Shown here in pieces: positions 24,107 through 35,546 of a stretch of DNA of 64,000 nt (the first letter of the stretch is position 1; each line of letters starts with the position of its first letter). Below the pieces are notes generated by a model. That model had not been told where the DNA came from. It did not search any database and saw only the letters and a list, made by a program, of their open reading frames with translations. The position numbers and the translations under genes are program-made. This DNA comes from Chrysomallon squamiferum (Eukaryota > Mollusca > Gastropoda > Neomphalida > Peltospiridae): positions 1,845,421 to 1,909,420 of the forward strand of contig CM022677.1 in the NCBI GenBank assembly GCA_012295275.1, written 5' to 3'.

Positions 24107-24489
24107 GTTTAAAGTTTGTGTTTTGTGTTCAGAATGTATGTTGTTACTGCAGCGAGGACTAACTGTCTGTCTTTCATGTTTGGTGCCAGGATGTGTTGCA
24201 GCGTGAACTCGATTTTTAATGTTCCACAGCTGCAGTTGGGTGATGTGGTGATGTTATGTTTGTATCTGATTGCATTTAAGTTAGTTGAGTAACCAGTTAT
24301 GGCTTTGGTGAGATTGGTGTTGTGTAGTTTGTTGGTGAGTGTGATTTTGGGTGTTTTCGTGAGTGGTTTGATGTTCAAGAGCCATTTGTTTTTTGTGTTG
24401 TTCCATTCGTTTTGCCACTGTTTGTCGTAATGTTTGGCAGCGATGAAGACGATTTCATTTATTCTGTAGTGTATACACAACACGGTCAC
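23473..24489 (-). mobile_element. Non-LTR retroelement fragment A (RNase H end and 3' region)
   Basis: Minus strand. The element begins at 24471-24489 and runs through the end of an RNase H-containing open frame (24489-24109: AAKHYDKQWQNEWNN, then TKAITGYSTNLNAIRYKHN), ending LNTKHKL. A poly-A/T, a block at 24060-23900 shared with 28290-28470, and a GC-rich terminal block at 23640-23473 follow. A deletion joins the cysteine motif to ILAPNMKDRQ. The 3' terminus is replaced by the 11-bp minisatellite. Confidence 0.75.
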
Positions 24490-24588
24490 TCCAAAAAAAA
24501 AAAATAATAATAACTAAATAAAAAAAAAAAAAAAAAAAATGAATAAATAAATAAAGAAATAAAGAAATAAATATTAAGAAAAAATAAT

Positions 24589-24627
<39 letters not shown>

Positions 24628-24805
24628 TGACGAGAGAAAAGGAAAAAAAAACACATCCTTACACGGCTTATCTCCCTCTAATAATTCTCGTTTCGTGTAG
24701 TCGTCGAAATTACCAGAGAAAAATAATCTCTAAATTCGATGCAAACTTGCCGCCGCCGCCGCCGCCACGTTTGTGTGCTTGATTCCCAAAACCATTCTAT
24801 ATGGG
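24472..24805. repeat. Direct repeat, copy 1 (partner 25158-25521)
   Basis: It starts with TATACACAACACGGTCACT. Then come poly-A and TA tracts, ACGGCTTATCTCCCTC, a CGTGTAGTCGTCGAAATTACC block, CCG triplets, and it ends TTCTATATGG. The same series recurs 686 bp downstream. The first unit sits exactly at the truncated edge of retroelement fragment A. Confidence 0.88.
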
Positions 24806-24835
24806 TAAAACACAACAACAAACACACAGTCATAT

Positions 24836-24885
24836 TCTCGGACAGTCCGTGATCTGATCTCAATACAATCCGGATACAATAAGGT
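24836..24885 (+). mobile_element. Short retroelement RNase H fragment D
   Basis: TTCTCGGACAG followed by CTCAATACAATCCGG matches the start of the RNase H fragments at 27771 and 35175 (encoding ..SVISIQSG). A 5-base GATCT duplication interrupts it. It is too short for more detail. Confidence 0.5.
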
Positions 24886-24980
24886 AACAACAACAACAAA
24901 ATCGAAATGAAAATACATTCACCATCGAGCCGTCGTGATCTCGCAATTCAATTTTCCGTTGGAAGATACCTTTTTCAAAC

Positions 24981-25155
24981 CGCACGCACGCACGCACGCA
25001 AACACACACACACACAGACACAGACACACAGACACAGACACACACACTCAGACACACAGACAGACACACACACAGACACACACGCACGCACACATACAGA
25101 AACATACACACACACGCAGGCGCGAGAGGAAATAATATACGTACACACACAATCA
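24981..25155. repeat. ACAC/CGCA/CAGA-rich microsatellite
   Basis: A compound simple repeat of CGCA, ACAC and CAGACA units. The open frames on both strands are artefacts. Confidence 0.85.
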
Positions 25156-25157
25156 GA

Positions 25158-25521
25158 TATACACAACACGGTCACTGCAAAAAAAAAAATAATAATAAAT
25201 AAATAAAGAAAAAAATAAAAAAATTAAAAAAAAATAAAGAAAGAAATAAAGAAAGAAATATTAGGAAAAATTATATTTAAAAAAAAAAAAAATAGATATA
25301 TATATATATATATATATGTGACGAGAGAAAAGGAAAAAAGACATCGGGTTTCATCCGTCCACTGTCACAGCCTTCATTTCCTTACACGGCTTATCTCCCT
25401 CTAATAATTCTCGTTTCGTGTAGTCGTCGAAATTACCAGAGAAAAATAATCTCTAAATTCGATACAAAGTTGCCGCCGCCGCCACGTTTGTGTGCTTGAT
25501 TCCAAAAATCATTCTATATGG
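25158..25521. repeat. Direct repeat, copy 2 (partner 24472-24805)
   Basis: As for copy 1, but with an additional GGTTTCATCCGTCCACTG block before ACGGCTTATC. A related TTCATCCGTCCACTG occurs again at 26939-26953. Confidence 0.88.
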
Positions 25522-26019
25522 ATTTAGTTTGAACTTGGTGCTGCCAATTTTTTTTTTCTCAACAGGGATCAATACGTTTAATAAATGAGTTAGTTTTGCT
25601 GCAGTGAACAAAAAAACGCATGCAAGACTGAGTCTACGGCACCGACGCACACTAGGCACACTGTCTATGGAGTGGACTCGATCTTCCATTCGTAAAGATG
25701 GTTTCGGACCAACTGCAACAACAACAACAACAACAACGTGTCTGATCATTTTATAAATTAAATCGTAATCGTCGTTATTTTCAATTAAGACAGAATTTAA
25801 TCATTTTTAATGTTCGAAGAGAACCTGGTCAATTGTAAATGGGTAGGTTATTCGTCAATTGATGAGGCAACTGCCGAATTGTCCGGCAGTGACTGAAAAT
25901 TTGAAAGAAAAAGAAAGAAAGAAAAAAAGAAAAAAAAAAAACAAGAAAAAAAAAGACGAACCGACGTCTATTTATCTTCGTTCTTCTTATTGCGTGCGCT
26001 GAATAACGACAACGATAAC

Positions 26020-26060
<41 letters not shown>

Positions 26061-26417
26061 TAATAATAATAATAACAGTAATAATAATAAAGAAAAACAA
26101 CAACAACAATAATAATAATAAAAATAATAATAATAAATGAAAAAAATGGTAAATAAAATAAAATATATAAAACTTTTAAAAAAAAACATGACAGAAAAAA
26201 AAGAAAGAAAGAAAAAAGAAAAAGAATTAACAAAAAATAAAAAATAAAAAAAATAATAAAAGAAAAGAAAAGAAAAATAAAGAAATAAAAAAAGAAAAAT
26301 AAAGCGCTGGCAGTATTCGATCTTCTTGTTCTTCTTCTACTCAAAGAAAGAAAGAAAGAAAGCGCCATGCCTGTGTGTGTGTGTGTGTGTCTGTGCATCT
26401 ACGGTACTGTACTATAC

Positions 26418-26459
<42 letters not shown>

Positions 26460-27272
26460 AATAATAACTAGTAGTAGTAGTAGTAGTTGTAGTAGTAGTA
26501 GTAGCGGTAATGGTAATAATAGAAAGGTTTCGTAGTTATTCTGTGTTCACGAGTCATTTTGCACGAAATTACCATTATTGCTGTTGTTGTTGTTGGTGGT
26601 GTTGGTGGTGGTGGTGGTGCTTCTACTGCTGCTGTTTTGTTGTTGTTGTGAACAGCATTTCGTCTTTCGTGGTGATGGACTGTAAATTGTGTCACTGTCA
26701 ATAATGTTTTTTTTTGTATTTTTGATTCTTAATTTTTGTGCAGTGTTTAAGGCGAAATTGACATCGGTAGCGAGTACCGAGACCCAGTTTTCTAACGTTC
26801 ATCTCGCCGTTGCCATGGGAACCGATCTCAGCTCAGCTCCGTTCGGGTAAACTCGGGTAGGGTCGGGTCGGGTCAGGTCGGGTCGGGTCGACTGCACTCC
26901 ACTCGGCGGAAGAAAGAAAAAGAAAAAAGCCGTCTGGCTTCATCCGTCCACTGCCTATTATTAGTACTGTTGTTGTTGTTGTTTTAATTATTATTATTAT
27001 TATTATTATTCTTTTAAGTTCATTAGTCACTATTTGGGATAAATGATGAAAATTTTGTAAATAAGCAATGTGAGAATTAAGCTCAAAGAAAAAGATTTTT
27101 ACTTATAAAAGTTGAACTTAATAAAAATATAGGTGATGCTCTGTAATGGACCCAGTGTAATTTATACATTCCAGATTTACTGGTACCAGCCTTTCCTAGT
27201 AATAAAGTATAACAATATTTTGAAAAGTGTGTCTCGGAACTCACTACCGATGTCAGTATCACATTAAGCAGT

Positions 27273-27316
<44 letters not shown>

Positions 27317-27666
27317 AGAAAAAAAAAACAAATAAAAAAATAAAAGAAAAGAATAAATAAACAAACAAATAAATAAATAAATAAATACAAAAATAAATTA
27401 AATTAAATTAAATTTAAAAAAATAAAATGAAAACATGAGAAAAAGAAATAGTAAAAAATAAAATAATAAAACAAAATAAAATAAATAAAATTAAACAAAA
27501 ATAATAATAATAATAATAAAATTAATAATAAATAAATAAATAAATTAAATAAGTAAATAAATAAATGAATGTATAAATAAAATAAAAATTGTTAATAATA
27601 ATATTAATAATAATAATAATAATAATAATAACAACAACAATAACAATAACAATAACAATAACAACA
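25522..27666. other. Microsatellite-rich intergenic sequence, no gene recognised
   Basis: Dense simple repeats: CAA triplets near 25710-25735, (ATA)n at 26025-26130, AAAG/AAAT tracts 26140-26310, (AAT)n and (TAG)n 26418-26505, (GGT)n near 26590-26620, (GGGTC)n near 26853-26890, (AC)n 27271-27314, and AAAT tracts to 27665. The block 26733-26786 is the partner of 7906-7957. No gene is supported. Confidence 0.6.
26733..26786 (+). repeat. Dispersed repeat fragment, related to 7906-7957
   Basis: Shares TTTGTGCAGTGTTTAAGG and the following GAAATT-ACATC block with 7906-7957. A GC-rich tail and a pentamer GGGTC run follow it here but not in the other copy. Confidence 0.6.
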
Positions 27667-29120
27667 ACTCCGAGCTGATCAAACCCGAAGGTATTTCCCT
27701 TCCTCCCGTACGCCGAGCCGAGTGCCTGGAAAGCGTGGCGAACAGGTAAGGAAATAACAACAATAAAGTTCCGTGATCTCAATACAATCCGGAAGTTCCA
27801 GCAGACCAGACCTGCTCAGCAAAATACAACAACTACACGAGGACATACAACACAACAAGAAAGAACTAACCATGGAGTGGCTCCCAGCACACGTCAGCAT
27901 CATCGGTAACGAACTTGCCGACCACTACGCCAAAGAGTCACTCAGCATTAAAGACGAAGACATCTGCACAGACATACATTACGGAATAAACGAAATTGTC
28001 TCCATCGCTGCCAAACATTACGACAAACAATGGCAAAACGAATGCAACAACACCAAAAACAGATGGCACTTAAACATCAAACCATTCGCCAAAACACCCA
28101 AAATCACACTCGCCAACAAACTACACAACAACAATCTCACCAAAGCCAGAATTGGTTACTCAACCAATCTAAACGCAATTCGATACAAACATAACATCAC
28201 CACATCACCCAACTTCAGTTGTGGACTCTCAGAAACCATGAAACACTACTTGTTTCACTGTCCAAATTTTGCCAAGGAAAGATAAGCACTACGCAACAAA
28301 CAACAATTATATAAATCTATTGACTTGCGGATTGATTGGTTGAATAGCTGATGGATCTACTGATGGATCGGCTGATTCACGGATGAATTTGAATGGCCAA
28401 TTAAATTAATAATTAAAAAATGATAAACGTACTATACGAACCCACTTTCAGACACTACTAACCCGGTTATGGTGTCTTATTTCAATTTAATACTTTTATA
28501 ATTTAATTAATTGGATTTATTATTCATTTATTTATTTTTATTTTCTTATTTTTTTATTTTTATTTTTTGCTCACTTATTTATTTATTATTATTATTATTA
28601 TTTTTTTTTTTTTCATATTCTTAGTCCTAGCTTCAGGATATATAACATCTTTTAAATTAAAATAAAATGTAAATCAGTTAACTACATTTATATTCTTATT
28701 TGTTTATAATACCTTTTAAAACAATAAAAAGACCACTGGTAAAAAAAAAAAAAAAAAAATAGAAAACAGGTTTGGACTACGTGGACCAGAAGGAAGCAGC
28801 CAAAAAGAAACAACAACAGCAGCGAAGAGCAGAACAAGCAGGACGGCAAACAACACGGACCCGGTGATGGCTGAGAGATTGTGCCGGAGACCACAGGGGG
28901 CGAATTGCGGCTGCGAAACACCGGTACCGACTCGTCACGATCCGATATGCTGGACACTACCTTGTGTCCTACAATCGTGGCGAGAACCAATTCTTTTCCC
29001 TACCCAAAACTCTTTTCCGCGACGGACACACCCGCTGACCTGTCAGAAAGCGTGCCCGTCGCAGACGTGCTTCACAACAGCTTGCTCTGATTAGCACGTT
29101 AATTTTTTCCCTATTCCTAT
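27667..29120 (+). mobile_element. Non-LTR-derived element, copy B (plus), left arm of an inverted pair
   Basis: It begins after a (CAA/TAA)n run at CTCCGAGCTGATC, passes a short head with GTACGCCGAGCCGAG, then the RNase H fragment (27773-28285), an AT-rich middle, a poly-A near 28741, and a GC-rich 3' block (28775-29095) ending GATTAGCACGTTAATTTTTT plus CTATTCC repeats. Copy C (34212-35283, minus) has the same head and the same tail but lacks part of the middle. The shared 5' boundary argues against independent random truncation of a full-length LINE. It suggests a non-autonomous derivative or a duplicated block (inference). Confidence 0.75.
27773..28285 (+). pseudogene. RNase H domain fragment of a non-LTR retrotransposon (copy B)
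   Basis: The RNase H signature MEWLPAHVSIIGNELADHYA at about 27871-27930 is preceded by SVISIQSGSSSRPDLL and followed by a C-terminal region with a Cys-His tail (SCGLSETMKHYLFHCP). It stops at 28285 (TAA). The first acidic residues of RNase H and all reverse-transcriptase and endonuclease sequence are missing, so it cannot be autonomous. Confidence 0.85.
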
Positions 29121-29157
29121 TCCTAGTCACAACATCCAATAAAACATGCATCCTACA

Positions 29158-29590
29158 AGCTATTAAAAATATAATCATTTCAAATAGCACCAGTTATTTG
29201 TCGTTGCACATGACTAGGTAGGAAACAATTTACGGCGATTGTAAATAAACTCAACGCGATTTCGGTCTGTAGAAAACCTAAATTAACGGCGATTTCGCTA
29301 AGCACGTGCTATAATGTACACGCTGAAAATAAGAACATTCAAGAAAAACATATAGCAAACAAGTTATTAAAAACAGAAATATAATCATATTAAAAGCGAC
29401 ACACCTTTCTAGTTGTACATACGGCAATTTCGGTAGGGTAGAACACGTATTATAATGTACTCGCTGAAAATAAGAACATTCGAAAAGGAAAAACATTCAA
29501 CCAAAAAGTTATTAAAAATATAAAAAACATAGAAATATAATCATTTTCAACAACCCCAAATCTTTCTAGCACATTTTAAAATTAAAACGC
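29158..29590. repeat. Subterminal tandem repeat, left of the transposase relic
   Basis: About two and a half units. Each carries TTATTAAAAA...ATATAATCAT, then TTTCGGTNNGTAGA-like, CGTATAATGTAC and GCTGAAAATAAGAACATTC. Units begin near 29160, 29362 and 29504, with lengths of about 200 and 142 bp. They lie between the gene-like relic and the left retroelement arm. Confidence 0.78.
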
Positions 29591-29699
29591 AAGCACACAT
29601 GTATACACAATATTTTATTAAAAATGATATTTGAAATATTCGACAAATTGACCTTTCTAACTGTACATAAAATCTACTACAATTCAAAATTAAATATTA

Positions 29700-32534
29700 T
29701 ATAGTTAGATCATCCTCAATTAGATCTGCAGCCAGAGCATGAATGCTCATACAGTGGTCTACTGCATCTGCATCCGAGTCATTTGCTCCCCAGTAGGCTA
29801 CAACATATTTCTTACCTTTGCATACATCTTCTCTATCTTTCCATTGTATATTGCTCTTTCTCCATCATCAATCCACGTATGGCAAATCATGCTACCCACT
29901 GAATTCCCTGATAAAAGTTCACTTACCTTTTCCAATTTATATTCTGAGAGATCCGAGAATTCAACAGAGAGTCTGTCGATGTCTACACTTTTCAATCTTC
30001 TCTCCAATCTGTTCCTCTCTGTGGTCTCCTTTGCCTGCAGCTTCTGTACTTGTCTCCTGTTTTGTTCTTCTCTCAGATTCTTCTGCTTGGTACGCCTGTC
30101 CTGTCTGTGTTGTTGGCCCATGTGGATCGCCGTTTTAAAAATACGATCTCCTGTCTCCGTGTCTAGGGCATCAAGATAATCCACTGTCCTGTTTTTGATG
30201 GCCCTCATTTTACATGAGATGTAGCAGAGAGTAGCATTTGGGGAAATCTTCTGTAAGGAACTAAACATCCCCATGATCTCTTCTGCATCAATGGTATGAC
30301 ATCTGGCCGACCTTGTCTCATCCCTCAGTCTCTCAGTGAGATCGCAGTGGAAGTATATGTTGTACTGCCGTTCAAGGACGACAACTGTTTCATACAAACA
30401 ACTCTTCATCATGTTCGCAAACAGGGAGATGTCTGTAGGTGCTGCTTGGAGCATCTCCAGAGTTGGTTCTTGCAAAATTATATGTCCCAAAAAATCTATC
30501 TTGCATGACAGAGCGTCTTCAGGGGACTGTGCACTGACTTTCAGTTTGGCAATAACTTGCTTGACAAGCTCAATGCACTGAATGTGGTTTACTTGTTCTG
30601 GGGCAACTGCTGATTGGTAGAACTTGGTCATCCAAGTCCACTAAGCAGTTTCCCAGTAAGTCCAAGCACCTGCATTTCCACTTGTGCAGGAACAGACACA
30701 AAGTCTGCTAGGATGCTATGCCGTAAACCACCACAAGATACACCCTTCTGCAGAAAACTCGTGAATAAATTATGGAAGCGAGTGAAAACGCCACATATGT
30801 GAAAAAGGATATGTAGGCGGTTACCTCTGTATCTGGGTAAGATCCCACGTGCCAAGTTTTCGTGGTCCAGAAAAATGATGAAACCACGAGGATCACCCTT
30901 GCTATTCATAAACCTCATTTTGTTCATCTGCACGACTATGTTTCCAGCCAAACAGTCTGTCCCTTTAAGTTTCTTTTCTATTCTGATTTCTGCTTCACAT
31001 ACCTTTAGAGCAGCAGGAGTTTTTGTTGCAATTGAGTCCAATGGATGCAAATGGCAATTTAATTCATTGAGTGTTTTGCTCCACGTTTCATTCAGAAGCT
31101 GAAATCCAAGGGCATTGCAAATATTATAAATTATTTTTGTTCTTGCAGTTTGATAATCATCCTCATGAAAGTTTGAGTATGTTCTAGTAAGTTCTTAATG
31201 GAGTCAGATGTGTGCTCATGGTAATCATCAGCAGTCCCACCAGCCAGTTCATCAACTGCAGCAACATAACAGTTCTCTGGTGTGGCAATGTGGACACTTT
31301 CACATGTGTGCCTCCTGTGTTGTGGCATCAAAACCAAGTGTGCAGCTTTTATTCTCAATTACAGCTTCAGCTGCCTGTAATTCCGTTATTACTCCAAGTT
31401 CCCTTGTCATTGCCTCAGTAGTGGTTCTGTGTGGGATGTCCTTCAGTGGAACACCACACCGTCAAAAACAATTCTGAAGAAGAACAGGGATATTGCTGGC
31501 TGGCACCTGATTAACAATGGCATCAAATACCATCATTCTTAGGTCTGCAGAATAGACCTTTCCATTATATTTTGTCAATTTTAGTTTACTAACTGACTCA
31601 TGAAGCTTTTCTTCAAGCAGGATTTTATCTCTCTGGAGATCAATTATCTCCTTTTGTTTTATTTCAAGTTTTATTTTAAGTTCAGAAATTTTGTTTTTGG
31701 CAGAGAGCAGAGTTTCTGATTCATTTTTATTCTTTTTTTCGCTGTGGTACTTTTTCATTTTTCGTGGGGTTTTTTTAAAGTTCGATCACATTTGAAACGG
31801 TACTTTGTTCTTGAAATTTTGCTATCTGTTCCTCTTTCCGTCTGATTGTTTGGTTTAAGAATTTTACATATCCCTTTTTCTTTTGCTGTACTCTCACATC
31901 TCGGATTGCAATGTGTGTAGTCCTTTGAAGCTGTAGCTGTTTTAGTCTCATATTTGTTAAGGAGTTATTTAATAACTTGCATGATTGGCAGTTTTTTGTT
32001 TGTCTGGTTTTCCTGAGTGGTTTTTTCAATATTGGAATGGCAGGTTCCTCTGAATCTTCTCCCCAGAGTGAACTGCTATCCAATAGATTGTGTGGTTCTG
32101 GGGAAGCAGTAAAGTAGTGTGGGTTGCAACTCGGTCCAGGTTGGGGCTCATCTAGTTTTCCGGGTACATTCTCAAGATTACAGCTTACCGTCAATAAAAA
32201 AAATTCTGAACAAAAACACATAAATTTGGTAAATTGTACAGCATAAGCCAGATTTCGAAACTTATCGAACTGGTACACAACTTTCTTCACTTCAGCAGAA
32301 AGTCTCAACACATGGTTAGGAGTTAGTGAAAAATGACTACATAATTCACTAACTGTTGTTGTTCGACTGTTACCACAGCTAGTGTAAATATAAAGCACGT
32401 GTCCTTTCAAAAACTCATCTGTTGCAGGAACTGTGGAACACTTTTCTTGCAGATGCTGTCTACCTAAGCTCGGTTGGTTACATCTAATTAGGCACTGTCT
32501 CTTGTTATTCAAAGGCATCTTTTGGTTATTCACT
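29700..32534 (-). pseudogene. Unnamed transposase-like gene, frameshifted
   Basis: Minus strand. Successive frames join into one protein-like reading: 32518-31775 (starts MPLNNKRQCLIRC), 31758-31462, 31461 to about 31305, 31358-31131, 31050-30628 and 30631-29798. The probable ATG at 32518 lies just after a good acceptor (TTTTTTTCAG, minus strand). Visible blocks are a coiled coil (EKLHESVSKL region), IPHRTTTEAMTREL, LGFDATTQE, CHLHPLDSIATK, GNRLHILFHICG, CHTIDAEEIMGMFSSLQK and CHTWIDDGERAIYNGKIEKM. It is broken by a shift in an A7 run near 31770, an in-frame TGA near 31460, a shift near 31305, another near 31140, and one near 30630. It resembles a multicopy family of uncharacterised animal proteins (recall). 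A DDE-type transposase is my inference from the D, D and E-containing blocks and the flanking repeats. I cannot name a superfamily. Confidence 0.6.
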
Positions 32535-32984
32535 GAAAAAAACAAGAAAAGAGCTGAGAAGACAACTGAAATAAGTTTTAAAAAGTTGAAATTATGAAAG
32601 ACAATATTACCAAAGTGAAACATCAACTGTGGGTCAAACCAAAAACTGAGAAAAAAAAAATATATATATATGAAAAGAAATGCAAAATTTGAATGACCAG
32701 TACAAATTAAATCCAGACAGAATACAATAGCAAGTGCTTATTTGATTTGGTGTTTAGAAATTATAATTGTTTGGTCAATTTTATGATTTTAAAATCCTAA
32801 AACATCTTGAGATTTGAGACAATTATGGATGAAAATACCAATATATTGTTAGGAACATATTTGTCCATCATTCTTATGTAAGATAATTTAAGAAGAATAA
32901 GTCAGCATAATCCATTCTCAAACGTAAGTCCTTACACAGGAAGTTTGGTCTGCCATGACACTTTCACTTCGGCGATCTAACGTC

Positions 32985-33570
32985 GAAATAACCATGCTTG
33001 ACGAGGTAAAGATTAGAGTTACTAGTTAGCATGCTTGCAGCTGCTTGACAAAATTTCAAAGACAATTAGATAAAAATCTAATTATTATGTCCAGCTACTT
33101 TTCATTCGTCTCATGTAACCGGTGTTAGTGACTGTAGCATGTTGAACATTCGTAATTTTGAAGAAAAAAACAGAAGCTCAAACTGGCGATATAATGCCAA
33201 CAAACCATATTTCACGAGGTTAAAAATTACAATTAAGAGCCTCGAAGCTGCTTTATAAAATTTCAAAGACAATAAGATAATAAAACAAATTATTATATCC
33301 AGCTTCTTTTCATTCGTGTCACATAACCGGTTTTAGTTATTGTAGCATGTTGAAAATTCCGTAAAAGTTTCACGATGTCGATCGAACACCAAAATTACAC
33401 ATAGACCATATTTCACGAGGCGATCATAACAATTGAATGCGTCCAAGCATTTTGATAAAATTTTAAAAACAATAAGATAAAAAACCAAAGTTAATGTCCA
33501 CTTACCTTTCGTTTGTGTCACGTAGCTGGTTGTAGTGATTCAAGCGTGTTGAAAATTCGTAATTTTCTAA
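32985..33570. repeat. Subterminal tandem repeat, right of the transposase relic
   Basis: Three diverged units of about 200 bp, with starts near 32991, 33205 and 33403. Shared blocks are CATATTTCACGAGG, AAAATTTCAAAGACAAT, TTCATTCGTNTCA and AGCATGTTGAAAATTC. It is unrelated in sequence to the tandem repeat on the left side. Such non-coding repeats next to a transposase often hold binding sites (family knowledge), but this is untested here. Confidence 0.8.
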
Positions 33571-33786
33571 AAGGCAGCGTAGACACAGAAAAACTCAACG
33601 GAATCAAAATATTCGAAATCGTGAGCACTTATCAATATCCCGTCTGAGTTTGTATACAGAAATCCCAAGTAAAGAATACAACACGAGCCAAAGAAAAGCT
33701 AACAAACGGCGCCCCCCCCCCCCTCATGCAAAACACGTTTTCAGTGGAACAGCTAATTGGTAAGAAACGACAGCCGCTAATCGCAA

Positions 33787-33895
33787 GTATCTGCACATAC
33801 TAAATATACAGTTACATAGTTAAATCTTACGATTCCACGAGTATCTGCACATACTAAATACATAGTCACATAGTTAAATCTTACGATTCCACGAT
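33787..33895. repeat. 54-bp tandem duplication
   Basis: A block beginning GTATCTGCACATACTAAATA at 33787 recurs at 33841 and ends GATTCCACGA. A C10-12 run lies upstream at 33711-33722. Confidence 0.9.
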
Positions 33896-34211
33896 ACGTT
33901 ATCAAAGCAAATAGCGTTGACAAATAATACAAAACTAATTCAGCCCAGTTGGTTACTTGATCTTTCTAAATAATCTTTTAATTATTAAAATACGTTATCT
34001 TTGTTTTTATAAACGTAAGTACCACAGAATAACACTATGAAAAATTCAACAGTAATAGATTTAGCTATCTTCAATCATTCAAGATGTATGTTACATATAC
34101 AAAACATTAAACCATAATTACCATTGTCTGCGTTTTCCTTTGTCTTGTGCCGACAAAGACTCTCAAGAATGGCACTGATCAAAGAGATCTCGTTCAATGG
34201 AATGGAATGGA

Positions 34212-35283
34212 AAAAAATTAACGTGCTAATCAGAGCAAGCTGTTCTGAAGGTCGTCTGCGACGGGCACGCTTTCTGACAGGTCAGCGGGCGTGTCCGTCG
34301 CAGAAAAGAGTTTTGGGTATGGAAAAGAATTGGTTCTCGCCACGATTGCAGGACACAAGGGAGTGTCCAGCATATCGGATCGTGACGAGTCGGTACCGAT
34401 GTTTCGCAGCCGCAATTCGCCCCCTGTGGTCTCCGGCACAATCTCTCAGCCATCACCGGGTCCGTGTTGTTTGCCGTCCTGGTTGTTCTGCTCTTGGCTG
34501 CTGTTGTTGTTTCGTTTTCTGTTTAAAAAAAAAAAAAAGTTTAAAGTTTGTGTTTTGTGTTGAGAATGTAATTTGTTACTGCAGCGAGGACTAACTGTCT
34601 GTCTTTTATGTTTGGTGCCAGGGTGTGTGAACTTAATTTTTAGTTCCTCCAGTGTAGTGCTTTTCTTTCATTGGCAAAATTTGGACAGTGAAACAAGTAG
34701 TGTTTCATGGTTTCTGAGAGTCCACAACTGAAGTTGGGTGATGTGGTGATGTTATGTTTGTATCGAATTGCGTTTAGATTGGTTGAGTAACCAATTCTGG
34801 CTTTGGTGAGATTGTTGTTGTGTAGTTTGTTGGCGAGTGTGATTTTGGGTGTTTTGGCGAATGGTTTGATGTTTAAGTGCCATTTGTTTTTGGTGTTGTT
34901 CCATTCGTTTTGCCATTGTTTGTCGTAATGTTTGGCAGCGATGGAGACAATTTCGTTTATTCCGTAATGTATGTCTGTGCAGATGTCTTCGTCTTTAATG
35001 CTGAGTGACTCTTTGGCGTAGTTGTCGGCAAGTTCGTTACCGATGATGCCGACGTGTGCTGGGAGCCACTCCATGGTTAGTTCTTTCTTGTTGTGCTGTA
35101 TGTCCTCGTGTAGTTCTTGTATTTTGCTGAGCAGGTCTGGTCTGCTGGAACTTCCGGATTGTATTGAGATCACGGAACTTTATTGTTGTTATTTCCTTAC
35201 CTGTTTGCCCCGCTCAGCACGCACTCGGCTCGGCGTACGGGAGGAAGGGAAATACTTTCAGGTTTGATCAGTCCGGAGTTGTT
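34212..35283 (-). mobile_element. Non-LTR-derived element, copy C (minus), right arm of an inverted pair
   Basis: Reverse complement of copy B with the same head (CTCCGGACTGATC on the minus strand, after a TAACAA-type run) and the same GC-rich tail. It ends in CCATTCCATTCC in place of CTATTCC. About 400 bp of the AT-rich middle are absent. Together B and C form arms of more than 1 kb around 5.1 kb of unique sequence. Confidence 0.78.
34640..35173 (-). pseudogene. RNase H domain fragment of a non-LTR retrotransposon (copy C)
   Basis: This 177-residue frame is very close to copy B: EWLPAHVGIIGNELADNYA, then DKQWQNEWNNTKNKWHLN, then SCGLSETMKHYLFHCPNFAN. It extends a few codons further (ERKALHWRN) before its stop. 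The HVGIIGNELAD form is closer to the usual RNase H motif than copy B's HVSIIGNELAD. It lacks the reverse transcriptase. Confidence 0.85.
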
Positions 35284-35346
35284 GTTGTTGTTATTGTTGT
35301 TGTTGTTATTGTTATTATTGTTATTATTGTAGCAATACGTAACTAC

Positions 35347-35546
35347 NNNNNNNNNNNNNNNNNNNNNNNNNNNNNNNNNNNNNNNNNNNNNNNNNNNNNN
35401 NNNNNNNNNNNNNNNNNNNNNNNNNNNNNNNNNNNNNNNNNNNNNNNNNNNNNNNNNNNNNNNNNNNNNNNNNNNNNNNNNNNNNNNNNNNNNNNNNNNN
35501 NNNNNNNNNNNNNNNNNNNNNNNNNNNNNNNNNNNNNNNNNNNNNN
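35347..35546. other. Assembly gap (200 N)
   Basis: Exactly 200 N, the same length as the second gap, so probably a placeholder of unknown true size. It lies about 60 bp beyond the outer end of element copy C and prevents mapping of that end. Confidence 1.
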
